Positions 46,610 through 56,176 of a DNA stretch of 57,733 bases are shown here, one piece after another. A program made the translations under genes and the position numbers. The notes under the pieces were generated by a model that was given only the letters and a program-made list of their open reading frames with translations, was not told the origin of the DNA and ran no database searches. The stretch is taken from contig JANWVC010000010.1 in NCBI GenBank assembly GCA_025057755.1, positions 1 through 57,733 on the forward strand, written 5' to 3'. The stretch is from Limisphaera sp. Lineage in GTDB: Bacteria; Verrucomicrobiota; Verrucomicrobiia; Limisphaerales; Limisphaeraceae. Each line of letters opens with the position of its first letter. Positions within the stretch are counted from its first letter, which is position 1.

Positions 46610-48019
46610 TCAGAAACCACACACGACAACGGGCGCCGGCAATTGGCGCCGGATCCGAGCCGCCTCATACCCGAAGCCAGGGCCTTGGACTGTCGCCAGG
46701 TCCACGCAACCATGTTGACGCCGGTACAGACCCGGATGAATCCCGGCCTCGGGCTCCGAGGCCGCGGGATACAATTGCATACTCCAGGTTTCCACGCCCA
46801 TCCAGGTGGGTAAATGCGCCGCCAGGAGCAAATGCGGAATCTGCGCGAGCATGGGATTCCCCGTGTCCCCCACCATCAACAACATGCCGTGGGCGCGGGC
46901 CCAACAGGCCGTCAACAAGGCCAAAGTCTGGGTCATGCAAGTTTTCACAACCAAGCCGGTCCATCCCAACTGACGCGCCAATCGCAATTCACGCCAGTCG
47001 TGCGCACTTGCATCCAGGAACAACGGTTTGCGCGCCGCCACTGCTTGAAAATCTGTCGAATGAGCCCTCACCTCGGAGCCAAAAGGCAACTCCACGAAAA
47101 GCAGCATCCCATAGAGCCGAGGATGTTCATCCCGAAGGCGATCCAAAAGGTCGGTCACGCCGCTGGAGCCACACGCGACGCTGCCAAAGTCGGCCGCCAA
47201 CCAGAACACATCGTGGGCCAAGGCGATTTGTCCGATCTGCACGAGGCGGTGGTAATCCCAGGCCGGATCGTGGCCACGCAGTCGGATCTTGAGACACCGC
47301 AGGCCATCACGTTGGATCCAATCGGGCAACAGGATCAGATGCCCCTCTTCAACTTGCGGGCCCCTCTCCCCGGAAAGGTCCACTGGATCGGTTTCATGCA
47401 CCCTGTGCCAGGCCAACAGCCGTTCCCGCCGCTTAGATAAGAGAAAATCTGCGGGATACAAACCCCGAAAATCCACAACACTCGCCGGCGCAGGCTGTAG
47501 GTAACGGCTTAAATCATAGGTCAAAAACGCCCGGGTGTACGTTTCGTAAATCGGCCGAGTCACAAGATGGCCAAACGCGTCGTGCGTCGCGAGGTCCAGC
47601 GCTGATCCACACGCCAAGGAAGCCCGCCAGGGCATCGGTTCTCGTCCACGACGATGACGTTGATTGAACCCCTGCCAGAATCCCGGCAGCACCGTCTCCA
47701 AAAACGCATAGCCAACCTCGAGCGGATGCCCCTCCGTACGAATGGCAGCCCATAACGGCACCAGTTCCCGAGAAAACTGTTGCAGCGCGGCCATCCGTTC
47801 ATCACAAGGGCCTGGCCCCGGCCAGATTTCTTCAGCATTCAAGAGGGTTTCCCCCCAGCCTTCCGCAGTGCGCCCTCGACGATCCACCACCCGCACACGC
47901 GCGCGCGCGCACATCAAAGAAGATAGGGTGCCCGTTTCCGACGAATGCGAGGCCCGACTGGAAACGGGCAGGAAATACAATTCGGCCGCCACCGGCCGGA
48001 TATCTGAGTCTAACCCCAT
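46610..48019 (-). CDS. Enolase-superfamily enzyme (mandelate racemase / muconate lactonizing type)
   Basis: About 469 residues from ATG at 48017-48019; the open frame runs further up to 48094, with little sense. The N-terminal capping region and a barrel are readable: CLKIRLRGHD (Lys in the KxK-like place), VFWLAADFGSVACG and LLFVELPFGS (metal ligands Asp and Glu), and GWTGLVVKTCMTQTLALLTA near the last Lys. The pattern fits the mandelate racemase/muconate lactonizing branch, but the substrate is not predictable. Stops 15 bases from the end of recN. Longer than average (370-400) because of an N-terminal segment. Confidence 0.75.
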   Translation of the reverse strand: MGLDSDIRPVAAELYFLPVSSRASHSSETGTLSSLMCARARVRVVDRRGRTAEGWGETLLNAEEIWPGPGPCDERMAALQQFSRELVPLWAAIRTEGHPLEVGYAFLETVLPGFWQGFNQRHRRGREPMPWRASLACGSALDLATHDAFGHLVTRPIYETYTRAFLTYDLSRYLQPAPASVVDFRGLYPADFLLSKRRERLLAWHRVHETDPVDLSGERGPQVEEGHLILLPDWIQRDGLRCLKIRLRGHDPAWDYHRLVQIGQIALAHDVFWLAADFGSVACGSSGVTDLLDRLRDEHPRLYGMLLFVELPFGSEVRAHSTDFQAVAARKPLFLDASAHDWRELRLARQLGWTGLVVKTCMTQTLALLTACWARAHGMLLMVGDTGNPMLAQIPHLLLAAHLPTWMGVETWSMQLYPAASEPEAGIHPGLYRRQHGCVDLATVQGPGFGYEAARIRRQLPAPVVVCGF

Positions 48020-48106
48020 AGATGAGGATGTATTCGCGATGAAACGGAGCAACAAGCCGTTTTGCCCTGCATCGCGAGAGCTCCCCGCCTGCAAGACTTC
48101 AACAAT

Positions 48107-49970
48107 TTAAAGATCGTCCTCAGCCCAAACCGGATCCATTGCCGGCGCCGCAGCAAACCGCGCCCGACATTCCGGACAACAAAACGCAATGCTGCATCCC
48201 TCGTGCACCATGGTGATCCTAGCTTGGACCGGTCGGCCCGTGACCGGACAAACCGAACTAACAGCTCGGGCGGCAAGCTGGCCCGGCGACGGACTGGCCA
48301 GTTGTGCCAAACGCGAATCAAAAGGGGAGGGGGCTTTCTCAAAAACAGCCCGACAATCTTCACCACAAAACGCCACCAGGCGGCCCTCGTGCCAGAGCAC
48401 AGAGGACCGACGGGCAAGTTTGTCAGACACCGGACAAATCGTGTTGAGAGGAATCCCCGGTGCCACCGGCTCGCAAATGGGTCTGGCTCCCAGTTCCAGT
48501 TCCAATTCGGACGGCAGCAGGTTTGACTCGGCCGCATGCAACCGCAAGTGCGACGCTGCAGCCGCAAGGCGGATGCATTGCACCCGTTTCTCCAAAAGAA
48601 CCCGGACCGATTCGGGCGTAACCTGCGTTTGCCATAAAAACAACCGGCGTAATTGCGGCAGCGCAGCCAACACCAGCAGGTCGCCCTCGCGGATCTCTGT
48701 GCCAGAAAGATTAAGCGACTCCAACTCCTGCAGACTCGCCATGTGAATCAACCCGGCAATCTGTGATTCGGGTGCGGTCCAGTTGCAACCGCCCCCAATG
48801 GACCATCCCAGACACCAGCCGTTACCCTGCGTCTGTGACCGCCGTGCCGCTGAGATCCAACCAACGAATCCAGTTCCCATAATGAGCTGCCAAGCGCTCC
48901 AGGACGGCATTATTGAAACTAATTCCACTTCAAAGCGGCCCTGACGTACAACCACGGCTCCAGCCCATTCAACCGAGCGACCACCGCGCCCGCAACGTCA
49001 CCTGCCTCAAGCTCTGCCAGATCCGCTGCAGATTCCGTGTCACCGGCAGACCGTGCCTTCGGGTTCGCCTCGCCCGGATCACGCTTCTGGCCAGGCGTCA
49101 CTGCCGCTGCCGGGGGGCCAGTAGCCTGTGGCGAATCGGCTCTGGTGGATTCAGTTCAGTCAAGGTTCGATTCGTCGGTGCACCCTGGGCAATCCACCAA
49201 ACGAGCAGCTCAAGGTCGGCCGGTTCCGGCTGCGGTTTGCCCGCAGGCGGCATATGATCATCGTGTTCCAACGGCAAGCGCATGCGCTGCACTAAAAGGC
49301 TCGCCGTCGGATCTCCGGCCACGATGGCCGGACCGGAATCGCCGCCACTCCAAAGAGCGGCCGCATGATCCAGTCGAAGGCCGCCCCGGGCTTTTTCACT
49401 GCCGTGGCAACTGACGCAGTAACGGTCAAACACGGGTTGAATCCCGTGCCGGTAAAGGTCAAACGCAGCCGCTTCCACCGGCGCAGCAGACCTTCCCGCA
49501 CCGGTGCAACCGCCTCGATGACTCAAAATCGGTTTGAGCCAATCGGGCGCATGCCGCGCCAGATAATCCCGACCATGCGTGAGGGATCCCCCATAGTGGC
49601 CGGCCGGTACGGTCACGCCCAGGCAAACCATCAACAAGAAACGATACCAACCCGATCGACGAAAAAGGTGAGCCACCCCCATCAAGACACAAAGTCCCGC
49701 CACGGCTAGCCCTGTGAAGCGATGCATCCGCAGCAACTCCGCATCGTACGAACCGGCGCTACCCAAAAACCAACCGGACAAAGCTGCCACCAGCGCGCTC
49801 GGCACTAGTAGAGCCAACAACGGACCGGTCGCCGCCCGAACGACAGCCCGACGCGGGCGCAACACAGCCACCAGCTCCAAAAAAGCCAGCCCAATCAAGA
49901 GGCCGATGGGCAAATGCACTACCACCGGATGCCATCGGCCCAAAAAGAGCGACCCCTCCGCTGCGTTCAT
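48107..49970 (-). pseudogene. Frameshifted DUF2231 / cytochrome / LRR / metal-site protein
   Basis: Fragments in sequence suggest one ancestral gene of about 620 residues. From 49970 an intact 290-residue part holds a DUF2231 membrane domain ([20 protein letters not shown]) and a c-type heme motif CVSCHG, ending with a TGA at 49098. A second frame (49101-48919) continues with VAGAVVARLNGLEPWLYVRA. The first frame returns near 48917 with FNNAVLERLAAHYGNWIRWL and DLSGTAVTDAG, then stops. A third frame (to 48107) gives LRR-like ELESLNLSGTEIREGDLLVL and ends with two CPV...FC..C metal-site motifs (FCGEDCRAVF and FCCPECRARF). At least three frame changes imply a broken gene, unless the sequence has errors. 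The DUF1501 remnant lies upstream. Confidence 0.75.
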
Positions 49971-49979
49971 GTCGCTCTT

Positions 49980-50430
49980 TTAACTCAAAATGCCGTGAAT
50001 GACACGGGCTTCTTTCGTGCCGGTCAAGCCCTGGTCCAACCCTTTGGAAGCGGCAGGTCAGCCGCCGGTGATCAATGCCCATGCAATGCGGGATCGTAAC
50101 ATTCAGGTCCCGAATATGCACGGGTTCACGCACAATGTTGTAACTGAAGTCGTCCGTATCGCCATATTACCAATACCACCCCGTACGCCGCCTCCAGCCA
50201 TCCAAATCGTCAACCAGCGTGGAGGATGATCCCGTCCGTAGTTGGTGCGGGTCAGTTCATCTTGGCAACAAACCGTTCGACCAAAGTCCCCGCCCCATAT
50301 CAACAACGTATCTTCCAGCAAGCCACGCTGTTTCAGGTCCTGAATCAACCCATGGCAGGCACGGTCAATGTCCCGGCACGGAAACGACAGATCGCGGGAC
50401 AGGTTTTCGTGCGTGTTCCATACCTTTACC
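49980..50430 (-). pseudogene. Truncated, frameshifted DUF1501 protein C-terminus
   Basis: Reading from the right, [20 protein letters not shown] and DFGRTV, then [20 protein letters not shown] and GGVRGG, match the DUF1501 (sulfatase-like) family. In another frame the text continues [20 protein letters not shown] and [20 protein letters not shown], and in a third [20 protein letters not shown], ending at TAA (49980-49982). So the natural stop is kept but at least two frameshifts separate the parts. The N-terminal two thirds are missing upstream of about 50430. In intact genomes this gene precedes the cytochrome gene, as here. Confidence 0.7.
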
Positions 50431-50439
50431 TGGCCCGCC

Positions 50440-51130
50440 CTCTACCAACCCTGCACCAACGCACCCGCCGCCCTGTCTGTCACCAACGGAGTGTGCATCC
50501 GTTTCGGGAATCTCCCGGCGCGTCCCCGCGGGCGCAACCCGTGGACGGAGACGTTTGACGATCCCATCGATACCGGCTGGACCCGTTCCGGCGGCCGCTT
50601 TCGACTTGGAGAACAGACGTACCTTAACCCTGCAGGACACCTGCGGCATGGCTTCAGCGGATGATGCGTTCTGGAGCCGCGGCGTGATCGAAGCCGATGT
50701 CATGCTCCCCTCCTTAAGGTAACGCCGTTCTTGCGTGCCGCACCAAAAACCCAAACAACGAAGACTCCAATCACGCCTTCCGCTATTGTGCCGAACTGGA
50801 CACTGGCGGATTTGTCCTATGAAGCCATCGGAGTAAGAAGAGGCACTCCCGACCAATCGAGCCATGCCGGTCGTCACCCAGGTCTCATATCGTCTGGGGG
50901 GCGATTGGCACAACGACCAAATCCGCGTGTTTGTCACCCATCTGGTCCCATTGCGGTTCGCGGTTGCCAACCCAAACTTCCTCCGCGGCAAGATCGGTGC
51001 CCGCACCTTTCAATGCCGTGCCCACCTCGACAAACGTGACCCTTTCCTATCTCTCACCTCTCCGCTTGGAGCAGAAGCGTGTCCAAGAGGCGTGGAAATC
51101 GCAATGAATGAAAAGGCCGTCAGCGTCAGG
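50440..51130 (+). pseudogene. Decayed remnants of an exported-type protein
   Basis: Plus-strand fragments suggest a degraded beta-sandwich protein: TETFDDPIDTGWTRSGG near 50540, then in another frame TLTLQDTCGMASADDAFWSR, and GVIEADVMLPS near 50687-50720, then HAFRYCAELDTGG and, near 50880-50940, SSGGDWHNDQIRVFV-like text. The pieces are in different frames with stops between, so no gene can be called. The resemblance to LamG- or DUF1080-like proteins is only impressionistic. Confidence 0.35.
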
Positions 51131-51339
51131 ATCTTTAGCGCAACGTCGACAGGCACGCCCGGCCGGCCCATGGCACAACCCGTCAGCAAGGAGGGCACAG
51201 TGCATCAGACCCGACGGCCCATCGGGGATGAACCACCGGCCTTTTCTGACCACAAAAAGATAAGTCTTCCCCGCCAGGAGCGCTCGCCGAAAATAATCCC
51301 AAATCAACCAAAAGCGATCGGTTCCTGAAGCCAAAACAA
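51131..51339. other. Spacer before the terminator, nothing recognised
   Basis: About 210 bases between the remnants and the terminator. A 95-residue open frame on the minus strand (51047-51334) has a plausible look but no known motif; I did not call it. Confidence 0.4.
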
Positions 51340-51370
51340 AAAGCCCCGGTCCAATCCAAACCGGGGCTTT
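51340..51370 (-). terminator. Rho-independent terminator of the VPDGG-tailed gene
   Basis: AAAGCCCCGGT (51340-51350) pairs with ACCGGGGCTTT (51360-51370) around a 9-base loop. Read on the minus strand, the stem is followed by TTTTTGTTTT. It lies 30 bases after the stop of the gene at 51401. Confidence 0.9.
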
Positions 51371-51400
51371 GACATTCCCTAAAGCTTACCTCGATCGCGC

Positions 51401-52081
51401 CTATGCCAAACGCAGGCGCCGACCCGCCACGACCACGGCACAGGCAAAACCGAGCAGTCCCAATGTCGCCCCACCGTCGGGTACTGTGTGCGGCCTACAC
51501 AAAGTGTACTCAATATTATCCACAATCTCAATCAAGCCGCTTAAACCCGTCGTATTATTGGTCGTATAAGGGTTGCCCGTGCTGTCGCCGTACCAGAAAA
51601 AGACCGTCGTAAAACAGGAACCAGAGTAAGAAATAGACTGGCTCATGACATCGTCCAAGTCCATGGACTGGCTCAACGTAGCAAGCAACGTCGCCCCGTT
51701 CCAAACCTCCAACCAGGCCAAATCCGTCGCGGAGGCCCACCAAGGATCGTCATTCCCGTACCACAACGTGATGGATTCAGCCGGCTGCAGAAAATCAATC
51801 CGCAACTTGCTGCCATCCCAATCGCTGTAAACCGCCAACGACAATAGCCCCAATCCTTGCGAACCGAAGTAGCCCACCACCAAGTCACTGCCCACAGTGT
51901 CGCTAAACACGACCCAAGGATGTCCAGGCACAGAGTAGCCATTGGGCTTGGACCCGGGCGTTTCAGACTCGAAATCAATCGGAGCTGCATGCGTAGCCAT
52001 GGAGAAGCTGAAAGCCAGCAGGAACACTCCCCCTGCTTTCCGACTCCCCATCCCAATTTGTTTCAGAGCGTTTTTTTTCAT
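51401..52081 (-). CDS. Exported protein with VPDGG-type PEP-CTERM sorting tail
   Basis: 226 residues from ATG at 52079-52081 (another ATG three codons earlier is possible). The signal peptide is GGVFLLAFSFSMATHA. The mature part is a beta-rich domain rich in aromatic and acidic residues (WYGNDDPWWASATDLAWLEV). The tail is VPDGGATLGLLGFACAVVVA followed by GRRLRLA, that is, the VPD motif, a membrane helix and a basic end as in PEP-CTERM/VPDSG-CTERM proteins, which are sorted by an exosortase. No exosortase is in the window. The gene is followed by a strong terminator. Confidence 0.88.
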   Translation of the reverse strand: MKKNALKQIGMGSRKAGGVFLLAFSFSMATHAAPIDFESETPGSKPNGYSVPGHPWVVFSDTVGSDLVVGYFGSQGLGLLSLAVYSDWDGSKLRIDFLQPAESITLWYGNDDPWWASATDLAWLEVWNGATLLATLSQSMDLDDVMSQSISYSGSCFTTVFFWYGDSTGNPYTTNNTTGLSGLIEIVDNIEYTLCRPHTVPDGGATLGLLGFACAVVVAGRRLRLA

Positions 52082-52483
52082 CACATGCATAATAAGCACG
52101 AGCTGTGCCTCACCACGTACGTTACTAATAGAGAAGATAATAGAAGCGAGTGAAGACCCATTCTTGCTCCAAGCAACCCTTTGGAAGAAGCAGTAGTGTT
52201 AAGTTCGCCAGACAATATCGCCTGTGGAATGCATCTCCACCCTCTTCAAAAGTGATGCAATCCACTGTGGGGAAGTATGTTAAGAGGATTGTTGTATAAT
52301 GATAAATTCGCTGACACTCTGAATCGAACCTTGGACAGCATTTATTGGAAAGACACCCAACCGTTTGCGTGAATGGACCATGTTGGACCATTCCAAAAGA
52401 GACGGGTTCCTTGTCGTTTGCGACTTGATCCACGCTTGCCTCCATGAAGCAGGCGGCTGAACCTCTGCACGATTGTTTTTTTA
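52082..52483. other. AT-rich intergenic region
   Basis: Composition is clearly lower in GC than the surroundings (long T and A runs, TATAAT-like stretches near 52290). It should hold the promoter of the VPDGG-tailed gene on the minus strand. A 106-residue minus frame (52125-52445) has no coding character. No element recognised. Confidence 0.45.
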
Positions 52484-52705
52484 GCCACTAGCCCTCGAAG
52501 AAGTCAGGCGCCGCCTTCGCGCTCCCGTTGTTGGCCCAACCCAAAATCGGGGCGAGCTCCCCCCGGCGCCCACACCACGGGCGCAGCTTGGCCGCAGGCG
52601 CTGATCGTCCTCAACCAAACTGCTTGGAATACCGGCGAAATGGTTCTCCGGTTGTTGCAAGCGCCTGTGAATCGCGCGGAACTTCTTGGTTTTTTTCTTC
52701 GTCAT
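52484..52705 (-). CDS. Small basic protein, uncertain
   Basis: 74 residues starting at ATG 52703-52705, with GGAAGG a few bases upstream. The sequence starts MTKKKTKKFRAIHRRLQQPE and then NHFAGIPSSLVEDDQRLRPS. The first 35 residues are helix-like and basic; the remainder is Gly/Arg/Ser-rich and looks random. It is divergent from the iron operon. No family is recognised. It may be a short regulatory or RNA-binding protein, or just an open frame. The ribosome binding site is the main support. Confidence 0.35.
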
Positions 52706-52737
52706 CGTGCCTTCCACCGCGCTTGTTGCTGGAGATT

Positions 52738-52808
52738 TTTCATGATAATATGCGTGTAATTTATCGCCACGGACTCGGCCGCATTGAGAGAAGCCGATTG
52801 AGAGAAGC
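52738..52808 (+). promoter_or_regulatory. Probable regulatory region of the iron operon
   Basis: An AT-rich segment (TCATGATAATATG and GTAATTTATC near 52739-52765) precedes a perfect 12-bp direct repeat ATTGAGAGAAGC at 52783-52794 and 52797-52808. It lies 35-105 bases before the first feo gene. It may hold the promoter and a metal-responsive operator; neither is proven. Confidence 0.35.
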
Positions 52809-52843
52809 ACAGACAGGACGTCCGCAAGGCACGACGTTTTGAG

Positions 52844-53866
52844 ATGTACTGGATTTTCTGGGCAGCTGTAGGAATCTTGGCGGTGCTGATCGCCGTTTGG
52901 CCGCGTCAGGGGGTAGTGGCGCGCTGGTGCCGGGCTCGTCGATTGGCTTCCCGGGCAAGGCGAGAGGACGCCCTCAAACACATACTCAAGACCGAGGCCA
53001 ATGGTCGGGAGGCAACGCTCGAAAGTGTCAGCGGCGCTCTGCAACTGTCGCCTCGCAAGACAGCCGGTTTGCTGGCCGAATTGGAGTCGGGCGGTTTGAT
53101 CCACTTCGAAGGCGGCCGCATGCAACTCAGTGACCAAGGGCGCGAGCTGGCCACGCATGTCGTGCGTGCCCATCGGTTGTGGGAGAGCTATCTGGCCGAA
53201 CAGACCGGACTGACCGAGGAGCAATGGCACCGACAGGCAGAGCGGCAAGAACACCTACTAAGCCGGCAACAGGCAGAAGCGCTCGCCGCCCAATTGGGGC
53301 ATCCTCGCATTGATCCCCACGGTGACACAATTCCCGAGCCGGGCGATACCCTGCCCGCAGATCGCGGCTCCTCTTTGAATTCCCTTCAACCTGACGCCCC
53401 TGCTGTGATCACGCATGTGGAAGATGAACCTCAAACGCTCTATGCACGGTTGACCCGCGAGGGTCTGCGCCCGGGAGTCAAGGTTTGCATCCTCGAACGC
53501 ACGCCCAACATGGTGCGGCTTTGGGGCCACGGACGCGAACACTTGTTATCGCCCTTGGAGGCCCAAAGCATTGGCGTCGAACCACTGAAAGGTCTGAGCC
53601 TTAAAGAACTCCAGTCCCAAGTTTTCCTACACCGATTGCAGCCGGGTCAAACCGCGCGGATTGTGGAGCTGTCCCCTGCTTGCCGCGGGATGGAGCGACG
53701 ACGCCTCCTGGATTTGGGATTTGTCCCCGGCACGGTGGTCACCGTGGACATGGCCAGTCCCATGGGAGATCCGAGGGCTTATCGGGTACGCGGAACCACG
53801 GTCGCCCTGCGGCATGACCAGGCTCGCTGGATCCGCGTGGAACCACTAGCCTCTTCCGTCCCATGA
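52844..53866 (+). CDS. Membrane-anchored DtxR-type regulator fused to two FeoA domains
   Basis: 340 residues, ATG at 52844. Order: one membrane helix (YWIFWAAVGILAVLIAVW, 2-19); a DtxR-like winged helix from about 42 (DALKHILKTEANGREATLES, LQLSPRKTAGLLAELESGGL); a dimerisation and metal region (RAHRLWESYLAEQTGLTEEQ, RQEHLLSRQQAEALAAQLGH, LGHPRIDPHGDTIPE); then an SH3/FeoA-like domain (about 185-252) and a second, more typical FeoA domain from about 255 (GQTARIVELSPACRGMERRR, LLDLGFVPGTVVTVDMASP). FeoA domains assist the FeoB ferrous iron pump. A regulator tied to the membrane and to FeoA parts is unusual. The stop overlaps the FeoB-N start (ATGA). Confidence 0.85.
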   Translation: MYWIFWAAVGILAVLIAVWPRQGVVARWCRARRLASRARREDALKHILKTEANGREATLESVSGALQLSPRKTAGLLAELESGGLIHFEGGRMQLSDQGRELATHVVRAHRLWESYLAEQTGLTEEQWHRQAERQEHLLSRQQAEALAAQLGHPRIDPHGDTIPEPGDTLPADRGSSLNSLQPDAPAVITHVEDEPQTLYARLTREGLRPGVKVCILERTPNMVRLWGHGREHLLSPLEAQSIGVEPLKGLSLKELQSQVFLHRLQPGQTARIVELSPACRGMERRRLLDLGFVPGTVVTVDMASPMGDPRAYRVRGTTVALRHDQARWIRVEPLASSVP

Positions 53867-54741
53867 GCGATCCCACTTCCATGTTGCGGACCGGTCCTGC
53901 TGTGGCCACGTTGCCGTGCGAAGCGTGCAGCATTTATCGAAGCGCTCAGCTCAAGAAACTGGGAGTTCGCATAGATAGAGCGGACCACGTCGTGGCCTTG
54001 GCAGGCAACCCCAACACCGGCAAAAGCACCCTGTTCAATACGCTCACCGGCTTGCGCCAACATACCGGCAATTGGCCCGGCAAAACCGTCACACGCGCCG
54101 AGGGGGCCTTTGCATTCAATGGCCGACGCTATCGACTCGTGGATCTGCCCGGCACCTATTCGCTCCTCTCCACCAGCCCCGATGAACAGGTTGCCCGTGA
54201 CTTTCTGCTCTTTGCCCAGCCAGACGTTACGGTGGTCGTGGCCGACGCGACCCGCCTGGAACGGAATCTAAACCTGACGCTGCAAGTGCTCGAGATCACC
54301 AACCGGGTTGTCTTGTGTGTCAATCTCATGGACGAAGCCCAACGACACGGCCTGGTGGTGGATACCCGCCAACTGGGACGCGATTTGGGCATCCCTGTCG
54401 TGGGCACCGCCGCCCGGCGCGGTCAGGGTTTGTCAGAATTGCTGCACGCTATTGAGGACGTCGCCACCAGACGGGTCCAATGCCAGCCGATCCGACTCCC
54501 CGAGCCGCCTCCCGCACTGCGCCAGGCCATCCAAGACCTCGTCCAACAACTTCATCGCATTTACCCCGATCTACCCAACGCGCGCTGGGTGGCCATGCGA
54601 TTGTTGGCCGGCGATGAAAGCATTCTGAACGCGATTCGCACTGGGGAGCTGGCCGCAGTCACCGGCCTGTCTACCGGAACCACAAAGGCTGAAACCCGGG
54701 CCTCCCACGAAACCGCACGGCCGGATGATTCCCATGCCTGA
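53863..54741 (+). CDS. feoB: FeoB G-domain and GDI part (FeoB-N)
   Basis: 292 residues. The G motifs are intact: G1 [15 protein letters not shown]2 Thr in KTVTRA, G3 [12 protein letters not shown], and G4 NLMDEAQ (FeoB has NxxD). After the G domain comes the GDI helical region ([20 protein letters not shown] and [15 protein letters not shown]). The protein stops at 54741, while the rest of FeoB begins at 54725 in the next frame, so the pump is encoded in two overlapping pieces (17 bases). Together they equal the usual FeoB. Starts ATG 53863, overlapping the regulator stop. It hydrolyses GTP to gate Fe(II) entry. Confidence 0.9.
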   Translation: MSDPTSMLRTGPAVATLPCEACSIYRSAQLKKLGVRIDRADHVVALAGNPNTGKSTLFNTLTGLRQHTGNWPGKTVTRAEGAFAFNGRRYRLVDLPGTYSLLSTSPDEQVARDFLLFAQPDVTVVVADATRLERNLNLTLQVLEITNRVVLCVNLMDEAQRHGLVVDTRQLGRDLGIPVVGTAARRGQGLSELLHAIEDVATRRVQCQPIRLPEPPPALRQAIQDLVQQLHRIYPDLPNARWVAMRLLAGDESILNAIRTGELAAVTGLSTGTTKAETRASHETARPDDSHA

Positions 54742-56176
54742 AACAGCGGACAAAGCCTTATCGTCCGAGGTGGCCGAATTGCTGCGCACTGTCCAGCAAT
54801 ACCGGCAACGAATCCAGGCTGACCTGCACGAACAGGTCGTGGCCGCCATTTATGCTCATGCCGAACAAATCGCTGCACGCGCCGTCTGCTCCAGCGTCGG
54901 GCCCAAGCGACCCACCTTGGATCAAAAGATCGATCGCATCGTGACCAGCCGCCTATGGGGTTTCCCGATCATGTTTGCCCTCTTTGCGCTGATGTTTTGG
55001 ATCACAATCAGCGGCTCCAACGTCCCCTCGGCTTTTTTGGCCGAATGGCTCGTCGAGCGGGGCCACCCCTGGCTGCGCGACCTGACCCTGGCTTGGGGTT
55101 GGCCAGACTGGCTCCGCGGATTGACCATTGACGGCATGTACCTCGCCACCGCCTGGGTCGTCAGCGTGATGCTGCCCCCCATGGCAATTTTCTTTCCTTT
55201 GTTCACCCTGCTGGAAGACTTGGGTTATCTCCCTCGCGTCGCCTTCAATTTGGATGCTCTCTTTCGTAAAGCCGGTGCGCACGGCAAACAGGCCATGAGT
55301 CTCATGATGGGATTCGGCTGCAACGCAGCCGGGGTGGTCTCTACCCGGATTATTGACAGCCCGCGCGAACGACTCATCGCCATCCTCACCAACAACTTTT
55401 CGGTCTGCAACGGCCGTTGGCCCACCCAATTCCTCATGGCCACTTTGTTTGTCGGCGCCCTGGTGCCGGCCCCTTGGTCCAGTCTGGCAGCCGCTGGCGC
55501 AGTGACAGGGGTTGCCCTGTTGGGCGTGCTGATGACCTTCGTTGTCTCCTGGGCACTATCCCGCACGGTGCTCAAAGGACAACCCTCGGCCTTCAGCCTC
55601 GAGCTGCCTCCCTATCGGCCGCCGCGTGTGTGGCAAACTCTTTATACCTCGCTCCTGGATCGCACGATTTTTGTCCTGTGGCGTGCGGTCGTCTTTGCTT
55701 TGCCAGCCGGTGCCTTGATCTGGTTGAGCGCCAACGTACACATTGGCAACGACACCCTTGCGGCGCATTTGGTGCGGACTCTTGATCCCGTGGCGATTTG
55801 GGTAGGCTTGAACGGGGTGATTCTGCTCGCTTATGTGCTGGCCATCCCCGCCAATGAAATCGTCATTCCCACTATCCTTATGCTCACCGTGGTGGTCACA
55901 GGTCAGCCCGAAGCGGGTGCAGGCGCTGGCGTCCTGTTCGAGGTGGAAGACCAAAACGTTTTGCGGACGCTGCTCGTCCAAGGCGGTTGGACCACCCTCA
56001 CCGGTTTGAATCTCATGCTGTTCAGCCTACTGCATAACCCGTGCAGCACCACACTATACACGATTTACAAGGAAACCGGCTCCTGGCGTTGGACCCTGTG
56101 GGCCGCGCTGTTACCTACAGCCATTGGCCTGAGCATCTGTTTCCTAACCACTTGCCTTTACCGCGCGTGCACCTAA
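54725..56176 (+). CDS. feoB: FeoB membrane domain (FeoB-C)
   Basis: 483 residues from ATG 54725 (ATG 54734 is alternative). The first about 45 residues ([32 protein letters not shown]) continue the GDI helices. [20 protein letters not shown] opens the membrane part, followed by several helices with Gate motifs: [20 protein letters not shown], and [14 protein letters not shown] in place of the more common CSARLP. A second Gate domain follows at about 290-460 ([19 protein letters not shown]). Permease for Fe(II), inner membrane. It starts inside the end of FeoB-N in the +1 frame, so translation coupling or a frameshift is needed to make both. Confidence 0.9.
   Translation: MIPMPETADKALSSEVAELLRTVQQYRQRIQADLHEQVVAAIYAHAEQIAARAVCSSVGPKRPTLDQKIDRIVTSRLWGFPIMFALFALMFWITISGSNVPSAFLAEWLVERGHPWLRDLTLAWGWPDWLRGLTIDGMYLATAWVVSVMLPPMAIFFPLFTLLEDLGYLPRVAFNLDALFRKAGAHGKQAMSLMMGFGCNAAGVVSTRIIDSPRERLIAILTNNFSVCNGRWPTQFLMATLFVGALVPAPWSSLAAAGAVTGVALLGVLMTFVVSWALSRTVLKGQPSAFSLELPPYRPPRVWQTLYTSLLDRTIFVLWRAVVFALPAGALIWLSANVHIGNDTLAAHLVRTLDPVAIWVGLNGVILLAYVLAIPANEIVIPTILMLTVVVTGQPEAGAGAGVLFEVEDQNVLRTLLVQGGWTTLTGLNLMLFSLLHNPCSTTLYTIYKETGSWRWTLWAALLPTAIGLSICFLTTCLYRACT

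Noticed and set aside
51047..51334. 95-codon minus-strand frame
   Set aside because: No family motif and it lies within decayed sequence; not enough support.
52125..52445. 106-codon minus-strand frame in the AT-rich region
   Set aside because: Cys-rich and irregular composition, no ribosome binding site, no recognisable motif.
54721..54741. Programmed frameshift in feoB
   Set aside because: No slippery heptamer at the overlap, and FeoB-C has its own ATG starts; a split or a mutation is simpler.
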